A DNA stretch of 64,000 nt, taken from Bradyrhizobium sp. CCH5-F6. Its GTDB lineage: Bacteria > Pseudomonadota > Alphaproteobacteria > Rhizobiales > Xanthobacteraceae. The stretch spans positions 3,459 through 67,458 of the forward strand of contig NZ_LSIC01000201.1 of assembly GCF_001556045.1 (NCBI RefSeq), written 5' to 3'. A program made the translations under genes and the position numbers. Each line of letters starts with the position of its first letter. Position 1 is the stretch's first letter. Shown here piece by piece: positions 45,087 through 59,803 of the stretch. The notes beneath the pieces were generated by a model. It was not told the DNA's origin. It made no database searches and was given only the letters and a program-made list of their open reading frames with translations.

Positions 45087-45878
45087 TTACTCGCGCTGGC
45101 CGAGGAGCTGCAGCAGCAGCGTGAACAGGTTGATGAAGTTCAGGTACAGCGACAATGCGCCGGTGATGGCCGCACGCTCTGCGATGTCGCCGCCGGCCGA
45201 AGCATAGCCGTAGATGTAGTCGTTCTTCAGCCGCTGCGTATCCCAGGCGGTGAGGCCCGAGAACACCAGCACGCCGACCACCGACACGATGAACTGCAGC
45301 ATCGAGCTGGCCAGGAACAGGTTGACCAGGCTGGCGAGGACGATGCCGATCAGGCCCATGAACAGGAACGAGCCCATTCCGGTCAGGTCACGCTTGGTGG
45401 TGTAGCCGTAGAGGCTCAGGGCACCGAAGGTCGCCGCGGTGATGAAGAACACCCGCACGATCGAGGTGTGCGTGAACACCAGGAAGATCGACGACAGCGA
45501 GATGCCCATCAGCGCCGAGAACACCCAGAACAGGATCTGCGCGGTCGAGGGTGCCAGACGGTTGATGCCCGCCGAGATCACGAACACCATCGCGAGCGGC
45601 GCCAGGATGAACAGCCACTTGAGGGGGCTCACGAACATCGCGTAGCCGAACGGCGTCAGGAACATCTTGCCGACCCGGACGGCATCCGGGGTCGCAACGT
45701 CAGTCACGGCGGCCATGTAGACGCCGAGCGCAGCGAGACCGGTGATGGCCAGGCCGATGGTCATGTAGTTGTAGATGCGCAGCATGTAGGCGCGCAGGCC
45801 GGCATCGACCGTCGCGGCGTCGACACGCCCGGCGGCCCTGCCGAAGGGAGAAGCGTAGTTACGGTCTAGGTCCGACAT
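45087..45878 (-). CDS. Bax inhibitor-1/YccA family membrane protein
   Basis: 263 residues, seven membrane helices. Family blocks: YMLRIYNYMTIGLAITGLAAL, SPLKWLFILAPLAMVF, LFWVFSALMGISLSSIF, GYTTKRDLTGMGSFLFMGLIG and AWDTQRLKNDY near the C-terminus with its conserved acidic residues. The family acts as a pH-sensitive calcium leak or interacts with FtsH (YccA). ATG 45878 (MSDLDRNYASPFG) was chosen over 45911. Single gene with its own terminator. Confidence 0.94.
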   Translation of the reverse strand: MSDLDRNYASPFGRAAGRVDAATVDAGLRAYMLRIYNYMTIGLAITGLAALGVYMAAVTDVATPDAVRVGKMFLTPFGYAMFVSPLKWLFILAPLAMVFVISAGINRLAPSTAQILFWVFSALMGISLSSIFLVFTHTSIVRVFFITAATFGALSLYGYTTKRDLTGMGSFLFMGLIGIVLASLVNLFLASSMLQFIVSVVGVLVFSGLTAWDTQRLKNDYIYGYASAGGDIAERAAITGALSLYLNFINLFTLLLQLLGQRE

Positions 45879-46148
45879 GGTCGAATTCCCGTTGGTTGGC
45901 CGGTCCGGCATGAGGGTCGCAATGCCGCCGGTTCGTCAAATTCTATCTCGGATTACCAATCGCGCCGACTAAATTTTGGCTAACAATCGGGTCTCCGAAC
46001 CCATCCGATATGTGGGAAACTAACACATTCGATGCAACCATCCACGCGCGGCTGAATGTCGCCCTCGCCTACAATCCTGACGGGCGGCCATGGTTAATCG
46101 CAGGAATCGCGCGATTCCGCTCCCGCGCGGTGCGCCCGCTACCTTTTG

Positions 46149-48719
46149 TCACAAATTCCGCAACACCGTCGCGGGCTTTTTGTTCAACGCCAGCAGCGTG
46201 CCGGCGAGCCCCAGCCCGACGGTGACCACGAGGGCGGCCGCGACCACGCCGGCCGCGCTGCCGGCCTGCCAGACGAAGCTGAGCGTCATCAGCCGCGTCA
46301 CGATCATCCAGGCCGCGATGCTTCCGGCGAACACGCCGAACACCGCCGTGGCGAGCCCGATCAGGAGGTATTCGAGCGCATAGGCGCCGAGCAGCCGCAG
46401 CCGCGTCGCGCCCAGCGTCTTCAGGATCACCGCATCGTAGACGCGGTGCCGGTGGCCGGCGGCGAGCGCCCCGCCGAGCACCAGGATCGCCGAGATCAGG
46501 GTCACGGCGCTGGCGCCGCGGATCGCCACCGCCAGGTTGGTCACCACCGAGCCGACCGTCTCCATCACCTCGCGCACGCGCACGCTCGTTACCATCGGAT
46601 AGACGTCGGCGACCTCCTTGATGATTTTGCCGTCGCCGGCCGCGTTGCCGCCCGCTTCGGTCAGCGTGGCGATGTGGGTGTGCGGGGCGCCCTTGAAGGC
46701 GTTCGGCGAGAAGACGAGGACGAAGTTGATGCCGAGTCCCTGCCAGTCGATGGTGCGCAGGTTTCCGATCCTGGCCGGGATGTCGCGCCCGAGCACGTTG
46801 ACCACGATTTCGTCGCCGAGCTTGAGGCCCAGTCCGTCGGCGATCTTCTTTTCCATCGAGACCAGCGGCGGGCCGGAATAGTCGGCGCTCCACCATTCGC
46901 CCTCGACCACCTTGGAACCTTTCGGCAGTTCGCCGGTGTAGGTCAGGCCGCGGTCGCTCTGGAGCACCCATTCGGAATCGGTCGTCGGCTTGAGGTCCTC
47001 GGCGCGAACGCCGCGCGCCGCGACGATGCGTCCCCGCAGCATCGGCACGTCCTCCACCTTCGCGCCGGGAGCGATCCGGCGCAGATAGGAGTCGAACTGC
47101 TCGGCCTGCGCGCTCGGGATGTCGATGAAGAAGAAGGACGGCGCCTGATCGGGGAGAGCTGCGAGGAACTGCCGGCGCAGATTGCCGTCGATCTGGGTGA
47201 TGGTGACGAGCACGGCGAGCCCGAGCCCCAGCGACAGCACGACGGAGGGCGTCAACGCGCCGGGCCGGTGGATGTTGGCGATCGCCAGCCGCAGCATCGG
47301 CAGCCGCGTGCGGGGCAGGCGGCGCGCGATCGCCATCAGCAAGGCGGCGATGCCGCGGAGCAGGGCGAAGACGACGACCGATGCGGCCACGAACACCGCG
47401 GCGATGCGTTTGTCGAAGGACAGGCCGACCACGACGGCGACCAGCAGGACGACCACGACGCCCATGAACACCAAATAGCCCAGGCGCGGCCGGTGCCATT
47501 CGGAGCTGACGGTGTCGCGGAACAGCGCGGCCACCGGCACGTCGTGGACGCGGCCGAGCGGCCACAGGCCGAAGGCGAGCGCAGTGAGGAGGCCGTAGAC
47601 GAAGGACAGCGCGAGCTCGTCGGCGTGCACGGCCGGCACCACCGGCAGCGGCAGGAGCTTGCCGAACAGGCCGACGATGGCGAAGGGCATGGCGGCGCCG
47701 AGCGCAAGGCCGATCAAGGAGCCGATGGCGGCGAGCAGGAGGACCTGCGCGAGATAGATGCCGAACACGTCGCGGCCGGTGGCGCCGACGGCCTTGAAGG
47801 CCGCGATCACCTCGAGCTTGCGGTCGATATGGCTCTTCACGGCGTTGGCGACGCCGACGCCGCCGACGAGAAGGGCGGCGAGGCCGACCAGCGTCAGGAA
47901 CTCGGTAAACCGGTTGATGTTGCGCTCGAGCTGCGGGGAGGCGTTGGAGCGGCTGCGGATCTCCCAGCCCGCCTGCGGAGCGGCGTTGCGGGCGTCCGCG
48001 ATGAAGGCTTCGGTGGCGCGCTCGCTGTTCGCGGTGTCGGGCAACTTGACCCGATACACCCAGCGCACGAGGCTGCCGGGCTGGATCAGGCCCGTGGCGC
48101 GCAGGCCGGCCTCGCTGATCAGGAAGCGCGGACCGAAGCCGATGCCGCCGGCGAGCTTGTCCGGCTCGGCCTCGACCGTGCTGCGGATCTGGAAGGTCGC
48201 CGCGCCAATGGTGACGCGGTCGCCGGGCTTGAGCGAGAGCCGCGCCAGCAGCGTCGGATCGGCGGCGGCGCCGAACGCGCCGTCACGCTCGACGAGCAGT
48301 TCGGGCATCGGCAGGGGCGGCGCCAGCGTCAGCTGTCCCAGCATCGGATAGGTGTCGTCGACCGCCTTCATCTCGACCAGCGCGAGCTTGCCCTCGGACG
48401 AGCGCGCCATGCCGCGCAAGGTTGCGGCGGTCGACACGGTGCCGCGCGAGCGCAGGAAGGCGACCTCTTCGGGCTTGGCCTCGCGCTGAAACAGCACGAA
48501 GGAGACGTCGCCGCCGAGGAGCGTGCGCCCCTCGCGCGCAAGACCGTCGGAGAGGCTCGCCGAGACCGAGCCGACGCCCGCGATCGCCATCACGCCGAGC
48601 GCGATGCAGGCGATGAAGACATAGAAGCCGCGCAAGCCCCCGCGCAACTCGCGTAGCGCATAGCGCAGCGACAGCGCGACGCCATTGGGCTTCGCGAACG
48701 GTTCGACTGAAATGCTCAT
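46149..48719 (-). CDS. FtsX-like ABC transporter permease (YbbP type)
   Basis: 856 residues. Ten membrane helices in the YbbP/MacB-FtsX layout: an N-terminal helix (YVFIACIALGVMAIAGVGS), a large periplasmic domain, the first FtsX core (GLAALLVGGVGVANAVKSHIDRK), a central block, then the C-terminal FtsX core (AILVLGGALAAGHRHRVYDAVILKTLGATRLRLL). Coupled by ATGA to the ATPase gene. The ybbA-ybbP-tesA neighbourhood is conserved in proteobacteria; the exporter's substrate (lipid or lipoprotein-related) is unproven. Confidence 0.93.
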   Translation of the reverse strand: MSISVEPFAKPNGVALSLRYALRELRGGLRGFYVFIACIALGVMAIAGVGSVSASLSDGLAREGRTLLGGDVSFVLFQREAKPEEVAFLRSRGTVSTAATLRGMARSSEGKLALVEMKAVDDTYPMLGQLTLAPPLPMPELLVERDGAFGAAADPTLLARLSLKPGDRVTIGAATFQIRSTVEAEPDKLAGGIGFGPRFLISEAGLRATGLIQPGSLVRWVYRVKLPDTANSERATEAFIADARNAAPQAGWEIRSRSNASPQLERNINRFTEFLTLVGLAALLVGGVGVANAVKSHIDRKLEVIAAFKAVGATGRDVFGIYLAQVLLLAAIGSLIGLALGAAMPFAIVGLFGKLLPLPVVPAVHADELALSFVYGLLTALAFGLWPLGRVHDVPVAALFRDTVSSEWHRPRLGYLVFMGVVVVLLVAVVVGLSFDKRIAAVFVAASVVVFALLRGIAALLMAIARRLPRTRLPMLRLAIANIHRPGALTPSVVLSLGLGLAVLVTITQIDGNLRRQFLAALPDQAPSFFFIDIPSAQAEQFDSYLRRIAPGAKVEDVPMLRGRIVAARGVRAEDLKPTTDSEWVLQSDRGLTYTGELPKGSKVVEGEWWSADYSGPPLVSMEKKIADGLGLKLGDEIVVNVLGRDIPARIGNLRTIDWQGLGINFVLVFSPNAFKGAPHTHIATLTEAGGNAAGDGKIIKEVADVYPMVTSVRVREVMETVGSVVTNLAVAIRGASAVTLISAILVLGGALAAGHRHRVYDAVILKTLGATRLRLLGAYALEYLLIGLATAVFGVFAGSIAAWMIVTRLMTLSFVWQAGSAAGVVAAALVVTVGLGLAGTLLALNKKPATVLRNL

Positions 48720-49438
48720 GCCGGTGCGGACTGCGTGTCGATGCGCCCCGAGCGCAGGCGGATGACGCGATCGCAGCGATGCGCCAGCGAGGAATCGTGA
48801 GTCACCAGGACCAAGGTCATGCCGCGCTCGGCATGCTTGCTGAACAGGAGATCGACGATCTGCTTGCCCGTGGCCTCGTCGAGATTGCCGGTCGGCTCGT
48901 CGGCGACGAGGATCGTGGGATCGGGCGCCAGCGCGCGCGCGAGCGCGACGCGCTGCTGTTCGCCGCCGGAGAGCTGCGTCGGATAATGATGCAGTCGGTC
49001 GCCGAGCCCGACCGATTGCAGCTCCTGCGCCGCGCGCTTCGCAGCGTCGGGATTGCCGGCAAGCTCGAGCGGGACGGCGACGTTCTCGAGCGCCGTCATG
49101 GTCGGGATCAGATGGAAGGACTGGAAGACGATGCCGACCTGGCGGCCGCGGAAGCGGGCCAGCGCGTCCTCGTCGAGGGCATTGAAAGGCGTGCCTGATA
49201 CCACCACCTCTCCGCTGTCAGGACGCTCCAGCCCCGCCATCACCATCAGCAGCGTGGATTTGCCCGAGCCTGACGGGCCGATCAGGCCGATCGTCTCGCC
49301 CGAGGCGACCCGCAGGCTGATATCCTTGAGGATGTGAACGCGTGCCGCACCGGTGCCCAGTGAGAGATTGACGTTGGAGATGGCGATGGTGTCCGCGGCG
49401 TTGGCGGCGAGGGAAGAGGGTTCGATGCGAGTGTCCAT
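48716..49438 (-). CDS. ABC transporter ATP-binding protein (YbbA/LolD type)
   Basis: 240 residues. Walker [12 protein letters not shown] (about 58-68), Q-loop [12 protein letters not shown], signature [15 protein letters not shown], Walker [15 protein letters not shown]-loop VTHD. MacB/LolD-type ATPase pairing with the FtsX-like permease, whose start overlaps its stop (ATGA). ATG 49438 was chosen; six extra codons upstream are possible. Divergent from the TesA-type esterase with 55 bp between starts. Confidence 0.95.
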   Translation of the reverse strand: MDTRIEPSSLAANAADTIAISNVNLSLGTGAARVHILKDISLRVASGETIGLIGPSGSGKSTLLMVMAGLERPDSGEVVVSGTPFNALDEDALARFRGRQVGIVFQSFHLIPTMTALENVAVPLELAGNPDAAKRAAQELQSVGLGDRLHHYPTQLSGGEQQRVALARALAPDPTILVADEPTGNLDEATGKQIVDLLFSKHAERGMTLVLVTHDSSLAHRCDRVIRLRSGRIDTQSAPA

Positions 49439-49493
49439 GGTCCGGTCATATGGCAACTCCGCTGGCGCGGTCGAGGGGCGTTACGGATTGTTC

Positions 49494-50129
49494 ATGCACA
49501 TAGCCGTGTTGATGCTCGCTTTGATGACGATGGCGAACCCCGCCTGGGCGGGAGCGACAAAGCCGGTCAAGCTTGTCGTTCTCGGCGATTCCTTAAGCGC
49601 CGGTCTCGGCCTCCCGGCCCAGGAGGCGTTTCCTCAAAAGCTAAAAAAAGCCTTGCAGGCCAAAGGCATAGATGTCGAGATAACCAATGCCGGGGTGTCC
49701 GGCGACACCTCTTCCGGCGGCCGCGACCGGCTCGATTGGTCGGTGCCCGATGGAACTGACGGCGTCATCGTCGAGCTCGGCGCCAACGATGCGCTGCGCG
49801 GCATCGATCCCGCCCTGACGCGCGCCGCGCTGACCGACATCATCCAGCGGCTCAAGGCGCGCAAGATCGCGGTGATGCTGTGCGGCATGCTGGCGCCGCC
49901 GAACTACGGCGCCGACTATGCCGCCCGCTTCAATTCGATTTATCCGGATCTGGCCAAACAATTCGACGTGCCGCTCTACCCGTTCTTTCTCGAGGGCGTT
50001 GCCGCCGATGCCAAGCTCAACCAGGCCGACGGCATTCATCCGACCGCGGCCGGCGTCGACATCATCGTCGGCAACATCATGCCCACCATGGAGGCATTCC
50101 TCGGGCCGATAGCTGAGCAACGACGTTGA
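49494..50129 (+). CDS. tesA: Arylesterase / TesA-type GDSL lipase (acyl-CoA thioesterase I)
   Basis: 211 residues. Signal peptide (MHIAVLMLALMTMANPAWA, cleavage near 19) and an SGNH hydrolase with all four blocks: GDSLSAG (nucleophile Ser), NAGVSGDTSSGG, ELGANDALRG, and DGIHPTAAG (catalytic Asp/His). Periplasmic esterase/lysophospholipase activity is expected. ATG 49494 gives a clean signal peptide; an in-frame ATG at 49437 would overlap the divergent gene's start. Linked to ybbAP as in many proteobacteria. Confidence 0.93.
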   Translation: MHIAVLMLALMTMANPAWAGATKPVKLVVLGDSLSAGLGLPAQEAFPQKLKKALQAKGIDVEITNAGVSGDTSSGGRDRLDWSVPDGTDGVIVELGANDALRGIDPALTRAALTDIIQRLKARKIAVMLCGMLAPPNYGADYAARFNSIYPDLAKQFDVPLYPFFLEGVAADAKLNQADGIHPTAAGVDIIVGNIMPTMEAFLGPIAEQRR

Positions 50130-50303
50130 AAAACAGGCAGCGCTAACCCTAATTCCCAGGGTTTTACCGGGGTGAGGCGCGGCATGCTTCGCAGAGTCAC
50201 ACAACTGCGATAGGAATCGAGTTACCGGTGATTCGTCGCCGGCTCTGATTTGGATATGGTCCTTGCCTTGCGGGCTGTACCCAAGCATCGGGAGTGCGAA
50301 ACG

Positions 50304-50840
50304 ATGCCGCGTTTGTTCACGGGTCTGGAAATTCCGGCCGAGATCGGCCAGTCGCTTTCCAACTTGAGGGGTGGCCTCCCCGGCGCCCGCTGGATCGATC
50401 CCGAAAACTATCACGTCACCTTGCGCTTCATCGGCGACATCGACGGCGCTTCCGCCAACGAGATCGCCTCGTTGCTGTTTCGCGTCGACCGCAAGCCTTT
50501 CGAGGTGAAGGTGCAGGGGCTCACGAGTTTTGGCGGCCGCAAACCGAGGGCAGTCGTCGCGACGATCGTGCCGAGCAAGCCGCTGATGGACTTGCAGGCC
50601 GAGCTCGAGCGGATGATGCAGCGGATCGGCCTCGACCCCGAAGGACGCAAGTTCATCCCGCACGTCACGCTGGCCCGGCTGCACGATGCCACCGACCGCG
50701 ACGTCGCCGACTATCTCTCGCTGCGCGGCTACTTCCCGAGCAAGGCGTTCATGGCCGAACGTTTTGTGTTGTTCTCGTCGCGGGCATCGACGGGCGGCGG
50801 CCCGTATGTCGTGGAGGACGCCTACGAGCTGTGTGCGTGA
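50304..50840 (+). CDS. thpR: RNA 2',3'-cyclic phosphodiesterase (LigT/ThpR)
   Basis: 178 residues. 2H phosphoesterase with both HxT motifs: His37-Val-Thr39 (YHVTLRFIG) and His120-Val-Thr122 (PHVTLARL). N-terminus MPRLFTGLEIPAEIG is typical. Opens RNA 2',3'-cyclic phosphates to 2'-phosphates. ATG 50304 has GGGAG nine bases upstream. Stand-alone gene; the 174-bp gap before it shows nothing recognisable. Confidence 0.93.
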   Translation: MPRLFTGLEIPAEIGQSLSNLRGGLPGARWIDPENYHVTLRFIGDIDGASANEIASLLFRVDRKPFEVKVQGLTSFGGRKPRAVVATIVPSKPLMDLQAELERMMQRIGLDPEGRKFIPHVTLARLHDATDRDVADYLSLRGYFPSKAFMAERFVLFSSRASTGGGPYVVEDAYELCA

Positions 50841-50869
50841 CGTTATCGCTTGGAGGGCGGTGAGTGTGT

Positions 50870-51115
50870 TCAGCGCGGCAATCCGCGTTCGTCATATCCA
50901 ACAAGCTCTTCGGGCGTCCGATCGTCGATAACCGGCAGTTCGCTCCACCGCCGCCGAATCTCCGCCATGTCATCTACCTCGCGGGTACGACTGCTAACTC
51001 GGCAGAGTCGCTCTTCGAGGGCTCGCTTCGTTGCCATTGCAATGGTCTCGCCTGTCAGCTTTGCGAGGCTCTGGGCTAGGTGCTCGGTCTCGGAATCCTC
51101 GATAATGAGGGCCAT
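50870..51115 (-). CDS. VapB-type antitoxin without a toxin partner
   Basis: 81 residues. Resembles the Rv0623-like (PSK) VapB group: MALIIEDSETEHLAQSLAKLTGETIAMATKRALEERL is the DNA-binding half, and the acidic C-terminal part ends ELVGYDERGLPR, the usual toxin-binding end just before a vapC start. No PIN-domain gene follows: 29 bp further lies the convergent thpR. So the pair has lost its toxin, or the antitoxin is kept as a solitary regulator. Confidence 0.8.
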   Translation of the reverse strand: MALIIEDSETEHLAQSLAKLTGETIAMATKRALEERLCRVSSRTREVDDMAEIRRRWSELPVIDDRTPEELVGYDERGLPR

Positions 51116-51304
51116 GTCAGGTTTCCCAGCTCTTGGTCATGCAAACTTCAATGCTGTCCGATGCTAAACAGAACCCCGGAGTGGTGGTTTAACTCCTTGA
51201 GATTCCAATCTAACGTCCAATTGATCCGGTAAGGTGGACTATCGCATAAGCCGTTGCGCCAATACGCAGTTGCAATTTCCGCCGGTCTCTGGCGGTAAAG
51301 GGCC

Positions 51305-52492
51305 ATGCTATCGACCCCCAGTTCCCCCTTCAGTGATGCCTATCAGGCCCAGGTCGCCTCGGGCGCGATCGAGCCCGATGCTGCGCAGGCCGAGGTCGCC
51401 GAGGCCTATGCGGCGCTCGACCAGCGGCTCGCAACCTACAAGCCGCAGCGCAAGCAGGGCCTGCTCAGCCGCCTCTTCAGCGGGGGCGACAAGGACGAGG
51501 CGCCGCGCGGGCTCTACATCCATGGCGAGGTCGGCCGCGGCAAGACCATGCTGATGGACCTGTTCTTCCAGCACAGCACCATCGAGCACAAGCGTCGCGC
51601 GCATTTCCACGAGTTCATGGCGGAAGCGCATGAGCGCATCTACGATTATCGCCAGAGCATCGCGCGTGGCGAGATCGCCGATGGGGACGTCATCGCGCTG
51701 ACCGCGACCGCGATCTTCGAGGAGAGCTGGCTGCTCTGCTTCGACGAATTCCACGTCACCGACATCGCAGACGCGATGATCCTGGGCCGCCTGTTCGCAA
51801 AGCTGTTCGAGCTCGGCACCGTCGTGGTCGCGACGTCCAATGTCGCGCCCGACGATCTCTACAAGGGCGGCTTGAACCGCTCGCTGTTCCTGCCCTTCAT
51901 CAAGCAGATCACCGATCACATGGACGTGGCGCGGCTCGACGCGCGCACCGACTTCCGACTGGAGAAGCTCCAGGGCGTGCCGATGTGGCTGACCCCGGCC
52001 GATGCCGATGCGGATGCTGCGCTCGACCGCGCGTGGTCGCGCATGTCAGGCGGTGCCAAATGCAGGTCGCGCGACATCTCGATCAAGGGCCGCATTCTCC
52101 ACGTGCCGTGCTCGGCCCACGGCGTGGCGCGGTTCTCCTTCGCCGACCTCTGCGAGAAGCCGCTCGGCGCATCCGACTACCTCAGGCTGGCGCACGACTA
52201 TCACACCATCCTGGTCGACCGTATCCCAGTGATGGATCTCTCCCAACGTAACGCGGCCAAGCGCTTCATCACGCTGATCGACGCGCTCTATGACAATGCC
52301 GTGAAGCTGATGGCCTCGGCCGACGCCAACCCGATCTCGCTCTACCTTGCCAGCGAGGGCAACGAGGCCAACGAGTTCAAGCGGACCGCCTCGCGGCTGA
52401 TCGAGATGAGTTCGCAATCCTATCTGGCGCTGCCCCACGGCCGCAAGGATTCCGCCGCGAGCGGCTCGACCAAGGGTCTGGTGGAGACTTAA
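51305..52492 (+). CDS. zapE: Cell division protein ZapE (AFG1-like ATPase)
   Basis: 395 residues. P-loop GEVGRGKTMLMDLFF (about 78-92), RAHFHEFMAEAHERI, Walker B LLCFDEFHVTDIADAMILGRLF, sensor ATSNVAPDDLY. Bacterial ZapE associates with the FtsZ ring; the mitochondrial homologue AFG1/LACE1 acts on respiratory-chain subunits. It stands just upstream of mdh, a common linkage in alphaproteobacteria, with a palindromic repeat between. Confidence 0.95.
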   Translation: MLSTPSSPFSDAYQAQVASGAIEPDAAQAEVAEAYAALDQRLATYKPQRKQGLLSRLFSGGDKDEAPRGLYIHGEVGRGKTMLMDLFFQHSTIEHKRRAHFHEFMAEAHERIYDYRQSIARGEIADGDVIALTATAIFEESWLLCFDEFHVTDIADAMILGRLFAKLFELGTVVVATSNVAPDDLYKGGLNRSLFLPFIKQITDHMDVARLDARTDFRLEKLQGVPMWLTPADADADAALDRAWSRMSGGAKCRSRDISIKGRILHVPCSAHGVARFSFADLCEKPLGASDYLRLAHDYHTILVDRIPVMDLSQRNAAKRFITLIDALYDNAVKLMASADANPISLYLASEGNEANEFKRTASRLIEMSSQSYLALPHGRKDSAASGSTKGLVET

Positions 52493-52517
52493 GTCCTATT
52501 TTTTCCGCTCCCATCGG

Positions 52518-52625
52518 TGTCATTCCGGGGCGCGACGAAGTCGCGAGCCCGGAATCCATCGCGTTACCGACTGTGCAGCCCGATGGATTCCGGGCCTGCG
52601 CCTGCCGGCGCATCCCGGAGTGACG
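52518..52625. repeat. Intergenic palindromic repeat, family D
   Basis: GTCATTCCGGGGCGCGACGA...GCCCGGAATCCATCG and CGATGGATTCCGGGCCTGCG...CATCCCGGAGTGACG. Between zapE and mdh; the rest of the gap probably holds the mdh promoter. Confidence 0.85.
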
Positions 52626-52707
52626 AACCGGATGTGGCTGGCGCCTCTCTCGGCAAGCCCGACAATTGGGCATCCACCGACTTGAACGGGCGAGGCGAAA
52701 GGGATAA

Positions 52708-53724
<1,017 letters not shown>

Positions 53725-53739
53725 GGCGCAAGAAATACC

Positions 53740-53773
53740 CCGCCGAAGATCGATAACCGGTCTTCGGCGGTTT
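53740..53773 (+). terminator. Intrinsic terminator after mdh
   Basis: Stem CCGCCGAAGA/TCTTCGGCGG around an 11-base loop with TTT following; 15 bp after the mdh stop. Confidence 0.75.
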
Positions 53774-53924
53774 CACTTCCGGGCCCATTGACCGGGCGGG
53801 CCCCGGGTTCGACAGTCCAGAGATCTCGAAGTCAAAGAAGCCGTGTTGCAGTTCTTGTGGTATATGGTATGCCAGCTACAAGACTGAGGCGGGGTCACCG
53901 CCCGCGGGTTCAGGGAGCGACCAT

Positions 53925-55121
<1,197 letters not shown>

Positions 55122-55125
55122 GGTC

Positions 55126-55605
55126 ATGCCCCAGGACCATCTCGCTGCATCATCACCGCTCCCCGAGCACGCGCGTCTCGCCGCGTTCGCCGGCGAATGG
55201 AATGGCGAAGAGGTGGTCTTTCCGTCGCGCTGGACGGAGGGCGGGCCGGCCACCTCGCACGTCGTCGCACGCATGGACCTGAACGGGTTCTACCTGATCC
55301 AGGACAGTGTCCAGACGCGCGACGGCAAGCAGGCCTTCGCCACCCACGGTATCTTTACCTACGACCGCGACGACCGGACCTACAAGCTGTTCTGGTACGA
55401 TTCGCTCGGCTACACGCCGCCTTCGCCCGCTTCCGGCGGGTGGGTCGGCAAGACCCTGACGCTGGTGCGCGGCTCGCTCCGCGGCAATGCGCGCCACGTC
55501 TACGAGATCATCGACGACAATTCCTATTCGTTGAAGATCCAGTTCTCGCCGGACGCGGAAGGCTGGGCCGACGTGCTCACCGGCGTCTACCGCCGCATCC
55601 ACTGA
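55126..55605 (+). CDS. DUF1579 family protein inserted between sucC and sucD
   Basis: 159 residues, 4 bp after sucC and 34 bp before sucD, same strand, hence co-transcribed. Blocks: [59 protein letters not shown] and [11 protein letters not shown]. This is a lipocalin-like beta-barrel family of unknown function with no signal peptide here. Its place inside an operon for a two-subunit enzyme suggests expression with the TCA cycle but gives no direct function. Confidence 0.85.
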   Translation: MPQDHLAASSPLPEHARLAAFAGEWNGEEVVFPSRWTEGGPATSHVVARMDLNGFYLIQDSVQTRDGKQAFATHGIFTYDRDDRTYKLFWYDSLGYTPPSPASGGWVGKTLTLVRGSLRGNARHVYEIIDDNSYSLKIQFSPDAEGWADVLTGVYRRIH

Positions 55606-55639
55606 CCTCTCACTCGTTAGTTTCGCGAAAGCAGACCTC

Positions 55640-56524
55640 ATGTCCATCCTGATCGACAAGAACACCAAGGTCATCTGCCAGGGCTTCACCGGCAAGAACG
55701 GCACCTTCCATTCGGAAGCCGCGATCGCCTATGGCACGAAGATGGTCGGCGGCACCTCGCCGGGCAAAGGCGGCTCGACGCATCTGGGCCTGCCGGTGTT
55801 CGACACCGTGCGCGAGGCGCGTGAGAAGACCGGCGCCGATGCCTCGGTGATCTACGTGCCGCCGCCGGGTGCGGCGGATGCGATCTGCGAAGCGATCGAC
55901 GCCGAGATCCCGCTGATCGTCTGCATCACCGAGGGCATTCCTGTCCTCGACATGGTCCGCGTGAAGCGCTCCCTGATCGGCTCGAAGTCGCGCCTGATCG
56001 GTCCGAACTGCCCGGGCGTCATGACCGCGGGCGAGTGCAAGATCGGCATCATGCCTGCCAACATCTTCAAGACTGGTTCGGTCGGCATCGTCTCCCGCTC
56101 GGGCACGCTGACCTATGAGGCCGTGTTCCAGACCTCCCAGGAAGGCCTCGGCCAGACCACCGCGGTCGGCATCGGCGGCGACCCGGTCAAGGGCACCGAG
56201 TTCATCGACGTGCTGGAGATGCTGCTCGCCGACCCCAAGACCGAATCCATCATCATGATCGGCGAGATCGGCGGTTCCGCCGAGGAGGACGCCGCCCAGT
56301 TCCTCAAGGACGAGGCCAAGCGCGGACGCAAGAAGCCGATGGTCGGTTTCATCGCAGGCGTCACCGCACCTCCCGGCCGCCGCATGGGTCATGCCGGCGC
56401 GATCATTTCGGGCGGCAAGGGCGATGCCGGCTCGAAGACCGAGGCGATGAAATCGGCAGGGATTACAGTGTCCCCGTCGCCCGCCCGCCTCGGGCACACG
56501 CTTGCCGAAAAGTTGAAGGGCTAA
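55640..56524 (+). CDS. sucD: Succinyl-CoA synthetase alpha subunit
   Basis: 294 residues. CoA-binding N-terminus ([22 protein letters not shown]), [17 protein letters not shown], and the phosphorylated His251 in [10 protein letters not shown], preceded by APPGRRMGH. Partner of SucC. Length and motifs are normal. 137 bp separate it from sucA. Confidence 0.97.
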   Translation: MSILIDKNTKVICQGFTGKNGTFHSEAAIAYGTKMVGGTSPGKGGSTHLGLPVFDTVREAREKTGADASVIYVPPPGAADAICEAIDAEIPLIVCITEGIPVLDMVRVKRSLIGSKSRLIGPNCPGVMTAGECKIGIMPANIFKTGSVGIVSRSGTLTYEAVFQTSQEGLGQTTAVGIGGDPVKGTEFIDVLEMLLADPKTESIIMIGEIGGSAEEDAAQFLKDEAKRGRKKPMVGFIAGVTAPPGRRMGHAGAIISGGKGDAGSKTEAMKSAGITVSPSPARLGHTLAEKLKG

Positions 56525-56661
56525 TTCACTTCTTCGTGCTTTTCCGGGCGAAGTTTCGCAGCAAATAGGGTAAAGGGTGCCTGTCGCGCCGAGCCTCTGC
56601 CGGGGAGCTCGGCGCCAGCGCCGTTTGTTATGCGCGAACCGAAATCGCCAGGAACTCCAGT

Positions 56662-59631
<2,970 letters not shown>

Positions 59632-59646
59632 GCAATTTCAAACTGA

Positions 59647-59764
59647 GTCATGCCCCGCGAAGGCGGGGCATCCAGTACTCCGCGGCATTCGTTCTGCTCA
59701 TCGACGTCACGGCGTACTGGATCGCCCGCCCCCGTGCGCAAGCGCGCACAAGGCGGGCGATGAC
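59647..59764. repeat. Palindromic repeat, family B, between sucA and sucB
   Basis: Arms GTCATGCCCCGCGAAGGCGG and AGGCGGGCGATGAC, with CCAGTACTCC and GTACTGGAT and a GTGCGCAAGCGCGCAC hairpin. It fills nearly the whole 172-bp gap and may tune the E1:E2 ratio. Confidence 0.85.
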
Positions 59765-59803
59765 ACATGAATTCAAGACCGCGATCTCCTTAAGGAAAAG
59801 ACC

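Noticed and set aside
46103..46118. 16-bp perfect palindrome GGAATCGC/GCGATTCC after the permease gene
   Set aside because: No T tract on either strand and no regulator nearby; could be a weak transcript-end hairpin but evidence is thin.
46146..48656. 836-codon plus-strand ORF opposite the FtsX-like permease
   Set aside because: His/Arg/Asp-rich antisense translation without recognisable family features.
53790..53830. GGTTCGA-like T-loop that might mark a tRNA
   Set aside because: Flanking bases do not pair into a T-arm or acceptor stem.
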